Shown here: one piece after another, positions 8,004 through 16,588 of the stretch
Position numbering within the stretch: position 1 is the stretch's first letter
Layout: the number at the start of each line of letters is the position of its first letter
Assembly: GCA_041879295.1 (NCBI GenBank)
Contig: CP047152.1
Span: 4,283,501-4,347,500 of the forward strand
Reading direction: 5' to 3'
DNA from: Pseudomonas putida
GTDB lineage: Bacteria > Pseudomonadota > Gammaproteobacteria > Pseudomonadales > Pseudomonadaceae
DNA length: 64,000 bases
The notes under the pieces: generated by a model
What the model saw: the letters and a program-made list of their open reading frames with translations, nothing else
Database searches by the model: none
Told to the model about the DNA's origin: nothing
Made by a program: the position numbers and the translations under genes

Positions 8004-9836
8004 TCAGCTCTGCTGCAGGTGCCCGTAAAGCTTGGCATATAACCCACCCTCGGCTATCAGCTGCTGATGGTCGCCGTCTTCGGCCACGTGCCCGCCATCG
8101 AACACCAGCACCCGGTCGGCCTGTTTCACCGCCGACAACCGATGGGCGATGATCAGCGTGGTGCGGCCGCTGAGGAAGCGCGCCAAGGCCTGATGCAGGT
8201 TGTACTCGGTGGCAGCATCCAGGGCTGAGGTGGCCTCGTCGAGGATCACCACCTTGGGCTCAGCCAGCACCATGCGGGCAATGGCCAGGCGCTGGCGCTG
8301 GCCACCGGACAAGCGCACGCCTGAACGCCCCACCACACTGTCCAGGCCCTGCGGCAAGGCGGCGATGGTGGCATCCAGCTGGGCGATACGCAGCGCCTGC
8401 CAGCACGCATCATCGCTGCAGTCGCGGCCCATGGTCAGGTTGGCACGCACGCTGTCGTTGAACAGCGACGGGTGCTGCAACACCACCGCGACGTTCTCGC
8501 GCAGGGTTTCCAGGCCGATTTCCTGCAGGCTGGCACCGCCAAAGCGAATGGTCCCGGCCTGGGCGCTATAAAGGCCCAGCAACAGCTGCACCAACGTGCT
8601 CTTGCCGCCGCCGCTGGCACCGACAATCGCCACCTTCTCACCCGCAGCGATAGACAGGTCGAGGTGGTCGAGCACCGGCTCGTCGGCATAGGCAAAGCGC
8701 AGATCGCGCACTTCAATGCCCACCGTTTCGCGCCCGGCGAACGGGTTGCTGGCGGCCGGGTATTGCGGCTCGTCGGCACGCGCCAGCAGTTCGTTGAGGC
8801 GGCTCAGCGCACCGCCTGCGGCGTAGTACGCATATTGCAGATTAAGCAGTTGCTCCACCGGGCCGATCATGAACCACAGGTAGCTGAACACCGCCAGCAT
8901 CTGGCCGATCGACAGATCGGAAAACAGCACGGTCAGCATGGCCGCCGCGCGGAAAATGTCGATGCCGAACTGGAACAGCAGGCCACTGGCACGGCCACTG
9001 GCATCGCTTTTCCATTGCGAGTCCACGGCGTAATCGCGCACCTCGCGGGCACGCAGGCCCAGGCGGCCAAGGAAGTAACCCTGGCGGTTACCGGCGCGGA
9101 TTTCCTGGATGGCATCGAGGGTTTCCGCCAGCGCCTGGGTAAAGCGCGCGGTGCTGTCGTTCTCAAGCTTTTTCAGGTGTTTGACGCGCTTGCCCAACTG
9201 CACCGTGAAGTAGATCACCAGCGGGTTGAACAGCAAGATCAGCAAAGCCAGCTGCCAGTGCATCCAGATCAGGATGGCCGCCGTGCCGGTCAAGGTCAGC
9301 ATGGCCACCAGGAAGCGGCTGAGAGTTTCGCCAACGAACTTGTCGAGGGTGTCCAGGTCGGTGACCAGGTGGGTGGTCACCGTGCCGCTGCCCAGGCTTT
9401 CGTATTCCTTCAGCGAAATACGCTTGAGCCGCTCGATCAGGCGGATGCGCAGGCGGTAGACAATGTCCTTGGCCAGCCCGGCGAACAGCTTGGACTGGAT
9501 GACGTTGAACGCCAGCGCGGCCAGGCGCAGGCACAAGGTGAGCGCCAGCATCAGGCCGATGTAGCCGGCTGCCACCTGCCAGCCGGACGGCAGCAGGTGG
9601 TTCATCCACTTCAGCGCGGCGTCACCATGGCCGAGCAGCACTTCGTCCACCAACAGCGGCAGCAGCAGCGGAATGGGCACGCTGCAACATGCCGCCAGTA
9701 ACGCTATAAGGTTGGCGGACCAGAGGTTTTTCTTGTGATGCAGGGCCAGGCGGCGGATTTCCGCCCAGCTCAGTCGATCGCCCGCAGTGTAAGGCTTGCC
9801 CGGTACCGGGTCGGGTGACCCAGGCACATCAAGCAC
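8004..9836 (-). CDS. ABC exporter, fused membrane and ATPase domains (MsbA-like)
   Basis: A 610-residue half-transporter of the exporter type. Six predicted TM helices occupy residues 40-340 (for example LIALLAACCSVPIPLLLPLL and VAAGYIGLMLALTLCLRLAAL). The ATPase domain follows, with Walker A GASGGGKST near 407, signature LSGGQRQRLA near 512, Walker B KVVILDEATSALD, and the H-loop IIAHRLSAV. All motifs are intact, so it should work as a homodimer. The substrate is unknown; lipid, peptide or drug export is typical. Its start overlaps the end of the DsbA-like gene by 8 bp, suggesting translational coupling. Confidence 0.9.
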   Translation of the reverse strand: MLDVPGSPDPVPGKPYTAGDRLSWAEIRRLALHHKKNLWSANLIALLAACCSVPIPLLLPLLVDEVLLGHGDAALKWMNHLLPSGWQVAAGYIGLMLALTLCLRLAALAFNVIQSKLFAGLAKDIVYRLRIRLIERLKRISLKEYESLGSGTVTTHLVTDLDTLDKFVGETLSRFLVAMLTLTGTAAILIWMHWQLALLILLFNPLVIYFTVQLGKRVKHLKKLENDSTARFTQALAETLDAIQEIRAGNRQGYFLGRLGLRAREVRDYAVDSQWKSDASGRASGLLFQFGIDIFRAAAMLTVLFSDLSIGQMLAVFSYLWFMIGPVEQLLNLQYAYYAAGGALSRLNELLARADEPQYPAASNPFAGRETVGIEVRDLRFAYADEPVLDHLDLSIAAGEKVAIVGASGGGKSTLVQLLLGLYSAQAGTIRFGGASLQEIGLETLRENVAVVLQHPSLFNDSVRANLTMGRDCSDDACWQALRIAQLDATIAALPQGLDSVVGRSGVRLSGGQRQRLAIARMVLAEPKVVILDEATSALDAATEYNLHQALARFLSGRTTLIIAHRLSAVKQADRVLVFDGGHVAEDGDHQQLIAEGGLYAKLYGHLQQS

Positions 9837-10461
9837 AGGCGGCCTGCTGCAGCCAGCGGCCGAGCAAGGGTTGCAGGCGCTCCAGCGGCTGATAGCCGTT
9901 GGTCAGCAAAGCCAGTTGGCCATTGCGCTCGGCCAGCAGGGTCGGGAAACCGGCAATACCCAGGTCCTGAGCCCAGGCGAAGTCGGCCGCGGTGGCGGCA
10001 CGGGTATCGGCACGGGCGAAGGTTTCGGCGAACGTGGCACGGTCGAAGCCACACTGCGAGGCTAGCTCGACCAGCTGCGGCGCGATGGTCACATCGACGC
10101 CCTGCTCGTAGAACGAACGCTGGATCAACGCCAGCAGCGGCCAGACGCGTTCGGCATCCAGCTCGCGGGCCGTGACCAGGGCGCGGCAGGCCGGCTCGGT
10201 GTCGTAGACGAAGCCGTCAGGCATGGCCCCCTCGAAGCGGAACGGCTGGCCGGTAGCATCAGCCACCGCCTGCCAGTGTTCCAGGATGTACTTGCGAGTG
10301 GAGCTGTCCAGGGCGCTGCCGCCAGTGCGCAGCCCGCCCGGTACCAAGTGGGCAGGCACGCCTGCCTCACGCGCCTGGGCGATCAGGGCCGCAGCCACTG
10401 GCGCAAAACCCCAGCACCAGGAGCACATCGGGTCCATCACATAGATCAGGCGTGCAGACAT
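9829..10461 (-). CDS. DsbA-family thioredoxin-fold protein (FrnE-like)
   Basis: A 210-residue DsbA-superfamily protein with a C-S-W-C active site at the N-terminus (VMDPMCSWCWGFAPV) and no signal peptide, so it is likely cytoplasmic, like FrnE and the 2-hydroxychromene isomerase relatives. A helical insertion and GIAGFPTLLAERNGQ, with the cis-proline expected of thioredoxin folds, follow. It lies between trhO (3 bp gap) and the ABC exporter (8-bp overlap), so these three form an operon. Disulfide isomerase or reductase function is inferred; the partner is unknown. Confidence 0.87.
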   Translation of the reverse strand: MSARLIYVMDPMCSWCWGFAPVAAALIAQAREAGVPAHLVPGGLRTGGSALDSSTRKYILEHWQAVADATGQPFRFEGAMPDGFVYDTEPACRALVTARELDAERVWPLLALIQRSFYEQGVDVTIAPQLVELASQCGFDRATFAETFARADTRAATAADFAWAQDLGIAGFPTLLAERNGQLALLTNGYQPLERLQPLLGRWLQQAACA

Positions 10462-10464
10462 GCT

Positions 10465-11397
10465 TCAAGCCTCGGCTTTGTAGTTGTAACCGATCGGGTG
10501 CGGCAGGTTGCGGGCCTTGGCCAGCTCGATCTGCTTCTGCCGGTCGATGGCACTGCGCCGGGTCTTCTCGCTTAGGCTGTCCCAGCAATGCGGGCAGCTG
10601 ACACCTGGCGAATAGTGCTCGGACGCGCGCTCCTCTGCATTGATCGGGTGGCGGCAGGCGTGGCACTGGTCGTACTCGCCTTCGCTCAGGTCATGGCGCA
10701 CCGTAACCCGGTTGTCGAAGACAAAGCAGTCGCCGTCCCACAGGCTTTCTTCCTGAGGCACTTCCTCGAAGTATTTCAGGATGCCGCCCTTAAGATGATA
10801 GACCGACTCGAAGCCTTCACCGAGCATGTAGCTGGAGGCCTTTTCGCAACGGATGCCGCCGGTGCAGAACATGGCGACCTTCTTGTGCTTGCTCGGGTCG
10901 AAATTGGCCTTGATGTACTCCGGGAACTCGCGGAAGGTTTCGGTCTTCGGGTCGATGGCGCCCTTGAATGTACCGATGGCCACTTCGTAGTCGTTGCGGG
11001 TGTCGATCAGCAGCACTTCCGGGTCGCTGATCAGGGCGTTCCAGTCCTTGGGCTCGACATAGGTACCAACGGCCTGGTTGGGGTCTACGCCCGGCACGCC
11101 GAGGGTGACGATCTCTTTCTTGAGCTTGACCTTGGTGCGGTAGAACGGCTGTTCGTCGCAGTACGACTCTTTATGGTCGATATCGACCAGACGCGGGTCG
11201 TTGCGCAACCAGGTCAGCAGGCCATCAATGCCCTCCCGGGTGCCTGACACGGTGCCGTTGATGCCCTCCTGGGCCAGCAGCAGGGTGCCTTTGACGTTGT
11301 TGTCGAGCATGGTCTTGAGCAGCGGCTCGCGCAGCTCGACGTAGTCTTCCAGGGTGACGAACTTGTACAGCGCCGCGACGACGATGGCTTGAGACAT
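10465..11397 (-). CDS. trhO: tRNA uridine 34 hydroxylase, rhodanese family (TrhO)
   Basis: A 310-residue UPF0176/TrhO protein. An N-terminal acylphosphatase-like domain (about 1-95) precedes a rhodanese domain (about 125-225) with catalytic loop [10 protein letters not shown] near 180. A C-terminal cysteine-rich segment follows ([27 protein letters not shown]). TrhO hydroxylates U34 of tRNAs on the oxygen-dependent route to cmo5U. All signature cysteines are present. First gene of an apparent trhO-dsbA-like-ABC operon, downstream of the bolA terminator. Confidence 0.93.
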   Translation of the reverse strand: MSQAIVVAALYKFVTLEDYVELREPLLKTMLDNNVKGTLLLAQEGINGTVSGTREGIDGLLTWLRNDPRLVDIDHKESYCDEQPFYRTKVKLKKEIVTLGVPGVDPNQAVGTYVEPKDWNALISDPEVLLIDTRNDYEVAIGTFKGAIDPKTETFREFPEYIKANFDPSKHKKVAMFCTGGIRCEKASSYMLGEGFESVYHLKGGILKYFEEVPQEESLWDGDCFVFDNRVTVRHDLSEGEYDQCHACRHPINAEERASEHYSPGVSCPHCWDSLSEKTRRSAIDRQKQIELAKARNLPHPIGYNYKAEA

Positions 11398-11454
11398 GTA
11401 ACGGAATCTCCAGGTGGTTGCCCTCGTAAGGGGCGGACCGGGTTTGACAGTTGC

Positions 11455-11486
11455 ACAAAAAGCAGGGGGCCGCTAAGCGGCCCCCT
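11455..11486 (-). terminator. Rho-independent terminator after bolA
   Basis: On the minus strand a perfect 10-bp stem (GGGGGCCGCT, one unpaired base, AGCGGCCCCC; 11465-11485) is followed by TGCTTTTT. It lies downstream of the bolA stop and before the trhO start, so it separates the two units. Confidence 0.85.
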
Positions 11487-11524
11487 TGGGGTGATGCAGA
11501 TTCTACCAGAACAACAAAACGGTT

Positions 11525-11821
11525 TCAGTGCCCGCCGCCCGCACACACGGGCGAGGCCGGTGCAACGCCGACCTTGGCCCACTCTTCGGCGGTGTAGGTG
11601 TGGATGGCCAGGGCGTGGATCTCGCCCATCAGCTCACCCATGGTGGCGTACACCTTCTGGTGGCGCTTGACGCTGTTCAGCCCGGCGAACTGCTCGCTGA
11701 CGATCACGGCCTTGTAGTGGGTCTCCTGACCACGACTGTGCATGTGACTTTCATTGAGCACTTCCAGGTGTTGCGGCGCCAGCGCGGCCAGTTGCTGTTC
11801 GATACGTTGTTGCATAGTCAT
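11525..11821 (-). CDS. bolA: BolA-family protein
   Basis: A 98-residue BolA protein. It has the class II KH-like fold with ESHMHSRGQETHYKAVIVSEQFAG, LNSVKRHQKVYATMGELM and IHALAIHTYTAEEW. BolA proteins bind monothiol glutaredoxins and share a Fe-S cluster through a conserved His; the His in IHALAIHTYT is present. The C-terminal tail ends in CAGGGH. Start ATG 11821, 10 nt after the DUF2059 stop; an alternative ATG lies two codons in. Cotranscribed with the DUF2059 gene. Confidence 0.88.
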   Translation of the reverse strand: MTMQQRIEQQLAALAPQHLEVLNESHMHSRGQETHYKAVIVSEQFAGLNSVKRHQKVYATMGELMGEIHALAIHTYTAEEWAKVGVAPASPVCAGGGH

Positions 11822-11831
11822 TGCGGCGTAC

Positions 11832-12356
11832 TCACTTCTTCGCTGGGGCAGCGGCCTTGCCTGCGTTCGGGTCCAGCTCTTTGGTCATGTCTTCCAGCAG
11901 CTTGTTCACCACCGGAACGGCTGGCTCCAGGCTCTGCTGGGTCAGCTGTGCCGACTGCTGGGTGACCTTGGGCATTTCACGCAGCACTTTCTTGCCCAGC
12001 GGCGATTCGTAGAACTTGACCAGGTCCTTCAGTTCCTGCTCGGTGAAGGTGCGGGTGTACAGGTCGACCATCTTCGGCTTCAGCTTGTTCCAGCCGATGG
12101 CGTTGTCCAGCGCGGCATTGGCCTTGGCCTGGTAGCTTTCCAGTACGGGCTGCTTGGCGGCCGGGGCCTTGGTCTGGGCGAAACGCTGGGCAAACATCTG
12201 CTGCACTTGCATGTACACCGGGGTGCCCAGCTTGTCGGCGTTGGCCAAGGTCAGGAATTTCTCGGCAGCAGCGTTGTGACTGGCGGTGGCAGCGAGTACC
12301 TGGCCGCTGGCGCAAACCAGGGCAACGGCGGCACAAAGGACACGGAGACGGGTCAT
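11832..12356 (-). CDS. DUF2059 exported protein
   Basis: A 174-residue protein with a Sec signal peptide ([22 protein letters not shown], cleavage near residue 22) and a DUF2059 core ([31 protein letters not shown]). The function of the family is not established. Expected to be periplasmic. The tail is Lys/Ala-rich ([10 protein letters not shown]). It is upstream of and close to bolA, and divergent from fumC across about 150 bp. Confidence 0.86.
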   Translation of the reverse strand: MTRLRVLCAAVALVCASGQVLAATASHNAAAEKFLTLANADKLGTPVYMQVQQMFAQRFAQTKAPAAKQPVLESYQAKANAALDNAIGWNKLKPKMVDLYTRTFTEQELKDLVKFYESPLGKKVLREMPKVTQQSAQLTQQSLEPAVPVVNKLLEDMTKELDPNAGKAAAPAKK

Positions 12357-12510
12357 TGCATTTCCTTCAAAGAGAGGGAGGCGGGCACCTCAGAGTAGAG
12401 CATTCTGCGCCGTGGTGGCGATGTGCTCAAGTGGCACGACGAGCGACGGAACCGCTCGGTCGAATCAGGGCCTAAACTGCGATTTCGAACTACACAGGAG
12501 TGAGTACAGA

Positions 12511-13905
12511 ATGAGCCGTATCGAGACAGACAGCCTGGGCCCGGTCGAAGTTCCGGAGGACGCCTACTGGGGTGCGCAGACCCAGCGTTCGCTGATCAAC
12601 TTCGCCATTGGCAAGGAGCGCATGCCCCGCGCGGTATTGCACGCCCTGGCACTGATCAAGAAGGCCGCGGCGCGCGTCAACGACCGCAATGGCGACCTGC
12701 CGGCCGACATCGCCCGGCTGATCGAGCAGGCCGCCGATGAGGTGCTGGATGGCCAGCACGACGATCAGTTCCCGCTCGTCGTCTGGCAGACGGGCAGCGG
12801 TACCCAGAGCAACATGAATGTCAACGAGGTGATCGCCGGGCGCGCCAACGAACTGGCCGGAAAAGGCCGTGGCGGCAAGGCGCCAGTACACCCCAATGAC
12901 CACGTAAACCGCTCGCAGAGCTCCAACGACTGCTTCCCCACCGCCATGCACATTGCGGCAGCCCAGGCGGTGCATGAAAAGCTGCTGCCGGCCGTCACCG
13001 AACTGTCTTCGGGGCTGGCCGAGCTGTCGATGCGTCACCACAAGCTGGTGAAAACCGGCCGCACACACATGATGGACGCCACGCCGATTACCTTCGGCCA
13101 GGAAGTGTCGGCCTTCGTCGCCCAGCTCGATTACGCCCAGCGCGCCATCCGCGCCACCCTGCCGGCGGTGTGCGAACTGGCCCAGGGCGGTACTGCCGTG
13201 GGTACCGGGCTCAACGCTCCACAGGGTTTTGCTGAGGCCATCGCTGCCGAACTGGCGGCGCTGTCCGGGCTGCCGTTCATCACGGCACCCAACAAGTTCG
13301 CCGCTCTCGCCGGCCACGAACCGCTGACCAGCCTGGCGGGGGCCCTGAAGACCCTGGCCGTGGCCCTGATGAAAATCGCCAACGACCTGCGCCTGCTGGG
13401 GTCCGGCCCGCGCGCCGGGCTTGCCGAGGTGCGCCTGCCAGCCAACGAGCCGGGCAGCTCGATCATGCCGGGCAAGGTCAACCCCACTCAGTGCGAGGCG
13501 CTGTCGATGCTGGCCTGCCAGGTACTGGGCAACGACGCGGCCATCGGCTTTGCCGCCAGCCAGGGGCATTTGCAGTTGAATGTGTTCAAGCCGGTAATCA
13601 TCCATAACCTGCTGCAGTCCATCGAGTTGCTGGCCGATGGTTGCCGCAACTTCCAGGCACATTGCGTGGCGGGTATCGAGCCGGATGCCGAGCAGATGGC
13701 CGCGCACCTGGAGCGCGGGTTGATGCTGGTGACGGCGCTGAACCCGCATATCGGCTATGACAAGGCGGCAGAAATTGCCAAGAAGGCTTACAGCGAGGGC
13801 ACGACCTTGCGCGAGGCGGCATTGGCGTTGAAGTACCTGACCAATGAGCAGTTCGACCAGTGGGTGCGGCCGGAGGACATGCTGGCGCCGGGCGGCAAGG
13901 GCTGA
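12511..13905 (+). CDS. fumC: Class II fumarate hydratase
   Basis: A 464-residue class II (iron-independent) fumarase of the TCA cycle, from the aspartase/fumarase superfamily. [15 protein letters not shown] is near residue 95, [14 protein letters not shown] near 130, [11 protein letters not shown] near 185, and the signature [16 protein letters not shown], with the catalytic Ser loop, near 317. ATG 12511 follows ACAGGAG at the right distance; the open frame extends further upstream without meaning. Iron-independent fumarases are often raised under iron limitation or oxidative stress. A REP and an insertion sequence follow immediately. Confidence 0.95.
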   Translation: MSRIETDSLGPVEVPEDAYWGAQTQRSLINFAIGKERMPRAVLHALALIKKAAARVNDRNGDLPADIARLIEQAADEVLDGQHDDQFPLVVWQTGSGTQSNMNVNEVIAGRANELAGKGRGGKAPVHPNDHVNRSQSSNDCFPTAMHIAAAQAVHEKLLPAVTELSSGLAELSMRHHKLVKTGRTHMMDATPITFGQEVSAFVAQLDYAQRAIRATLPAVCELAQGGTAVGTGLNAPQGFAEAIAAELAALSGLPFITAPNKFAALAGHEPLTSLAGALKTLAVALMKIANDLRLLGSGPRAGLAEVRLPANEPGSSIMPGKVNPTQCEALSMLACQVLGNDAAIGFAASQGHLQLNVFKPVIIHNLLQSIELLADGCRNFQAHCVAGIEPDAEQMAAHLERGLMLVTALNPHIGYDKAAEIAKKAYSEGTTLREAALALKYLTNEQFDQWVRPEDMLAPGGKG

Positions 13906-13914
13906 CTGCTCTGT

Positions 13915-13953
13915 AGCCTGTACCGGCCCTTTCGCGGGTAAACCCGCTCCTAC
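13915..13953. repeat. REP on the left side of the insertion sequence
   Basis: CTGTACCGGCCCTTTCGCGG then GTAAACCCGCTCCTAC. This is the exact inverse of the REP at 15410-15447, so the IS lies inside an inverted REP pair. Confidence 0.9.
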
Positions 13954-13978
13954 GCCGAGAGGCGATCCATTGTAATCG

Positions 13979-13990
13979 ATGGACTCGCCC
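13979..13990. repeat. IS left subterminal inverted repeat
   Basis: ATGGACTCGCCC, a perfect inverse of 15395-15406. Confidence 0.9.
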
Positions 13991-14053
13991 CCGCCGAGGC
14001 ATCACAGTGCCACGGTGGTGTTCGAAGAAGCCAACGGCAGCGAGGGCGAGACC

Positions 14054-15157
14054 ATGAAAAAGCATAGTTCGAAACACGATTCCCTGTCTTCCACTGATGT
14101 GGAGCTTTGCACAACCATCTGCGTAGACCTGGCCAAACAGGTCTTCCAATTAGCAGGCGAGGACGCTACTGGTCGGGTGATCTACGAAGATCGCATCAAA
14201 TCCCGCCAAGCGTTCCATGATTTCCTGCTCAAGCTGCCAACGACCGTGGCCGTTTTGATGGAATGCGGTCCAGGTGCACAAGCTTGGGCCAGACTGCTGC
14301 AGGCCAAAGGTAATCCGGTTCGCATCCTGCCGGCGCAACGTGTCGCCGAACATCGCAGCGGTGCAAAGAACGATCGTAACGACTGCTATGCCATTTTGCG
14401 TGCCGGTCGCGATACGAGCATCGCTTCGATACCGATCAAGAGCACCACAGCACTGGCTATTCAAGCGCTGCACCGTATCCGGCGCGGTAACATCAAGCGA
14501 CATACCGCGCTGGGTAATCAGATCCGTGGTTTGCTACTTGAGCATGGCGTATCCATGCCCCAGGGTGATGCCGCGATCAATAAGCATGTGCCTCAGGCGC
14601 TTGAGGATGCTTCCTTGCCTCTGCCCGACTTGTTGCGCGAGTTGCTCGATGAGTTGCTGATGGACTGGTTGTCTTTAGGTGAACGCATAACGGTGCTGAG
14701 CCGGCGGCTCGAAGCGACTGCCCAGGAGGATAAAGTCGCTCAGCGACTGATCACCATTCGCGGCGTCGGCCCTATCATTGCCACGGCGATCGTGGCGAAA
14801 CAGACCGACCCCAGCCGCTTCGCCAGTGGCCGAATGTATTCCGCCTTCTTCGGTATCGTGCCCGATCAGCACAGCAGCGGAAACAAAATCAGATTGGGCA
14901 AGATGAGCAAGCGCGGTGACGGCTACATACGCAGCCTGCTGATCCAGGGCGCCCATTCTGTTTTGAGTCAGTTAAGGCCTGATTCCGATCAGCCAGATGA
15001 TCGCCGCCTCTTGCGCTGGCTATCCCGCCTTGGGCGCAAGGAGGCGGCGATCAGGCTGGCTAATCGAAATCTGCGGATTATCTGGACGCTGTTACAGAGC
15101 GATCAGGTTTACCAACGCAAACCGAACGAAAAACCGGAGGCGGCTATGAGCCTCTGA
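14054..15157 (+). CDS. IS110/IS1111-family DEDD transposase
   Basis: A 367-residue recombinase. The N-terminal RuvC-like DEDD domain shows Asp in ICVDLAKQVFQ (near 23), Glu in VLMECGPGAQ (near 80) and the Asp pair in GAKNDRNDCYAI (near 113-117). The C-terminal Tnp_20 domain shows ITIRGVGPIIATAI near 238 and FFGIVPDQHSSGNKIRLGKM near 272, with the Ser expected to act as nucleophile in this domain. The gene is intact, so the element may be active. ATG 14054 follows GAGGGCGAG; the frame is open upstream to 13979. Confidence 0.93.
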   Translation: MKKHSSKHDSLSSTDVELCTTICVDLAKQVFQLAGEDATGRVIYEDRIKSRQAFHDFLLKLPTTVAVLMECGPGAQAWARLLQAKGNPVRILPAQRVAEHRSGAKNDRNDCYAILRAGRDTSIASIPIKSTTALAIQALHRIRRGNIKRHTALGNQIRGLLLEHGVSMPQGDAAINKHVPQALEDASLPLPDLLRELLDELLMDWLSLGERITVLSRRLEATAQEDKVAQRLITIRGVGPIIATAIVAKQTDPSRFASGRMYSAFFGIVPDQHSSGNKIRLGKMSKRGDGYIRSLLIQGAHSVLSQLRPDSDQPDDRRLLRWLSRLGRKEAAIRLANRNLRIIWTLLQSDQVYQRKPNEKPEAAMSL

Positions 15158-15394
15158 CCAACCGGGTAATGCCATCGGGGCGCTAGGCGCTCCAACCCCT
15201 GCTAGTGAACATTGACCCTAGGTAAGACCGTCGCAGACCGATGCCTCCGCTCCTACAGGCCTGATAGTGGCCTCAATGTAAACGGCACACTGCGAGCTCA
15301 CCACGATGTTGGCCAGAAGCAAAAAGCTTCCTCGAATAGGCCTGATACATAGATGCAACCGGGTTCCTATGTTCAAAAAGCAGCTAGACAGTGT
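15158..15394 (+). ncRNA. Candidate seekRNA/bridge RNA region in the IS 3' end
   Basis: The 237-nt non-coding stretch between the transposase stop and the right repeat. IS1111-type elements are known to encode their targeting RNA 3' of the transposase. It contains CCGCTCCTACAGG (15247-15259), identical to the end of local REPs and complementary over at least 9 nt to the right flank TAGGAGCGG (15410-15418). Possible hairpins are GGCGCTAGGCGC near 15179 and AGGCC-TGATAGT-GGCCT at 15257-15273. AGGCCTGATA occurs twice (15257, 15338). RNA ends are not determined. The minus-strand frame at 15218-15448 is not considered a gene. Confidence 0.45.
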
Positions 15395-15406
15395 GGGCGA
15401 GTCCAT
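15395..15406. repeat. IS right subterminal inverted repeat
   Basis: GGGCGAGTCCAT, a perfect inverse of 13979-13990. Confidence 0.9.
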
Positions 15407-15409
15407 ACA

Positions 15410-15447
15410 TAGGAGCGGGTTTACCCGCGAAAGGGCCGGTACAGGCA
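15410..15447. repeat. REP on the right side of the insertion sequence
   Basis: TAGGAGCGGGTTTACCCGCG then AAAGGGCCGGTACAGG, inverse of the REP at 13915-13953. Confidence 0.9.
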
Positions 15448-15457
15448 ATCGACAGAC

Positions 15458-16411
15458 CTAGGCCAACCGCGCCCTGCGGGCCCGCCAACCCGCCACCAGC
15501 GAGGGCCCCAGCGCCACCAGCGCCGAACCGAACACCACCGTGACCGCCCCCACATAGCCCAGGGCGTTGATGTCCTCGGCATGCACATAGTCAGGCCACA
15601 CCAATGCCGCCAGCGCCACCGCAACGAAGGTCACCAGCGGGGTCAGCGCCAGCGTGGCACTTACCCGTGAGGCCTCCCAGTGCGCCAGCGCTTCGGCAAA
15701 GGCGCCGTATGCCACCAGGGTGTTCAGGCAACAGGCCAGCAGCAGCCAGCCTTGTACCGGGGTCAGTTGCAAGGCCTCCAGCGGGTGCACCCAAGGTGTC
15801 AGCAACGCAGCACAGCTGAGGTAGATCACCATCATCACCTGCTGCGAATGCCACACGGTCAGCAACTGCTTCTGGCTCAGGGCGTAGAACACCCAGATAC
15901 TGGTCGCCAGCAAGATGGTCAATACGCCCGTGGTATAGGCACCCAGTGAAGTCAGCAATTCCTCCAGGCGCTGGTTGAAGAACAGGCCAAACCCTGCCAG
16001 CAGCACCAACAGCCCCATGCCCTGCCCCACACTGAAGCGCTCGCGGAACACGAATACGCTGGCCACCAGCAACAGCACCGGGCCGATCTGTACCACCAGT
16101 TGTGCGGTGCCCGGGCTAAGCAGTTTGAGACCGATCAGGTAAAGCACGTAGTTGCCCATCAGGCCGAACACCGCAACCAGCACCAGGCCCTTGCCCCTGG
16201 GCGCCAGTTTGCGGATGGACGGCAAACGCCGTTGAGCCGCCAGCCAGGCGAACAGCAGGCCACCGGAGACCAGCAGCCGGTACCAGGTGACGGTGATCGG
16301 GTCGACCACTTGCAATACCTGCTTGAGCTTGATCGGCAGGATGCCCCAGAGCAGCGCCGTCAGAAGTGCCAGGAACAGCCCATAGCCCCAGCGGCCAGAA
16401 GTGGTGTGCAT
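15458..16411 (-). CDS. EamA/DMT-superfamily permease
   Basis: About 317 residues with ten predicted TM helices in two EamA repeats (GYGLFLALLTALLWGILPIK at the start, then for example GLVLVAVFGLMGNYVLYLIG and LLVLLAGFGLFF). It resembles RarD-type or general drug/metabolite transporters. The substrate cannot be read from sequence. ATG 16411 is chosen because GAGGA lies just upstream; a TTG five codons earlier is also possible. The gene stands alone, ending near the REP that flanks the IS. Confidence 0.85.
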   Translation of the reverse strand: MHTTSGRWGYGLFLALLTALLWGILPIKLKQVLQVVDPITVTWYRLLVSGGLLFAWLAAQRRLPSIRKLAPRGKGLVLVAVFGLMGNYVLYLIGLKLLSPGTAQLVVQIGPVLLLVASVFVFRERFSVGQGMGLLVLLAGFGLFFNQRLEELLTSLGAYTTGVLTILLATSIWVFYALSQKQLLTVWHSQQVMMVIYLSCAALLTPWVHPLEALQLTPVQGWLLLACCLNTLVAYGAFAEALAHWEASRVSATLALTPLVTFVAVALAALVWPDYVHAEDINALGYVGAVTVVFGSALVALGPSLVAGWRARRARLA

Positions 16412-16588
16412 AAAATCCTCGATCAAGCCCGTGGTGGGGGTGATTGAATTCTACGGGGTTGGAGGACGGTCACGGTGCAGAGTGCCGAGAAAAGAATTCA
16501 TCAGGTCATTCTTCCAGGGCATGGCTGGGGGGCGAGGTGTTGCCTGTGCTGACCGCGAAAGCGCCAGAACAGGCAACATCACATTGGG

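Larger units (their letters stand above)
13972..15409 (+). mobile_element. IS110/IS1111-type insertion sequence inside a REP pair
   Basis: An element of about 1.44 kb with a single DEDD transposase. It has perfect 12-bp inverted repeats, ATGGACTCGCCC at 13979-13990 and GGGCGAGTCCAT at 15395-15406. These are subterminal, as in the IS1111 subgroup. Exact ends are estimated from the 7-nt and 3-nt overhangs described for IS1111 relatives, so each end may be off by a few bases. Removing the element joins a REP ending in CCGCTCCTAC to one starting TAGGAGCGGG, about 20 bp apart. No target-site duplication is evident, as expected for this family. P. putida IS110 relatives with REP targets (the ISPpu9/ISPpu10 group) are known. 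Confidence 0.85.

Noticed and set aside
15218..15448. Minus-strand frame of 76 codons in the IS right end
   Set aside because: It runs through the IS non-coding end into a REP, has no SD and no family resemblance.
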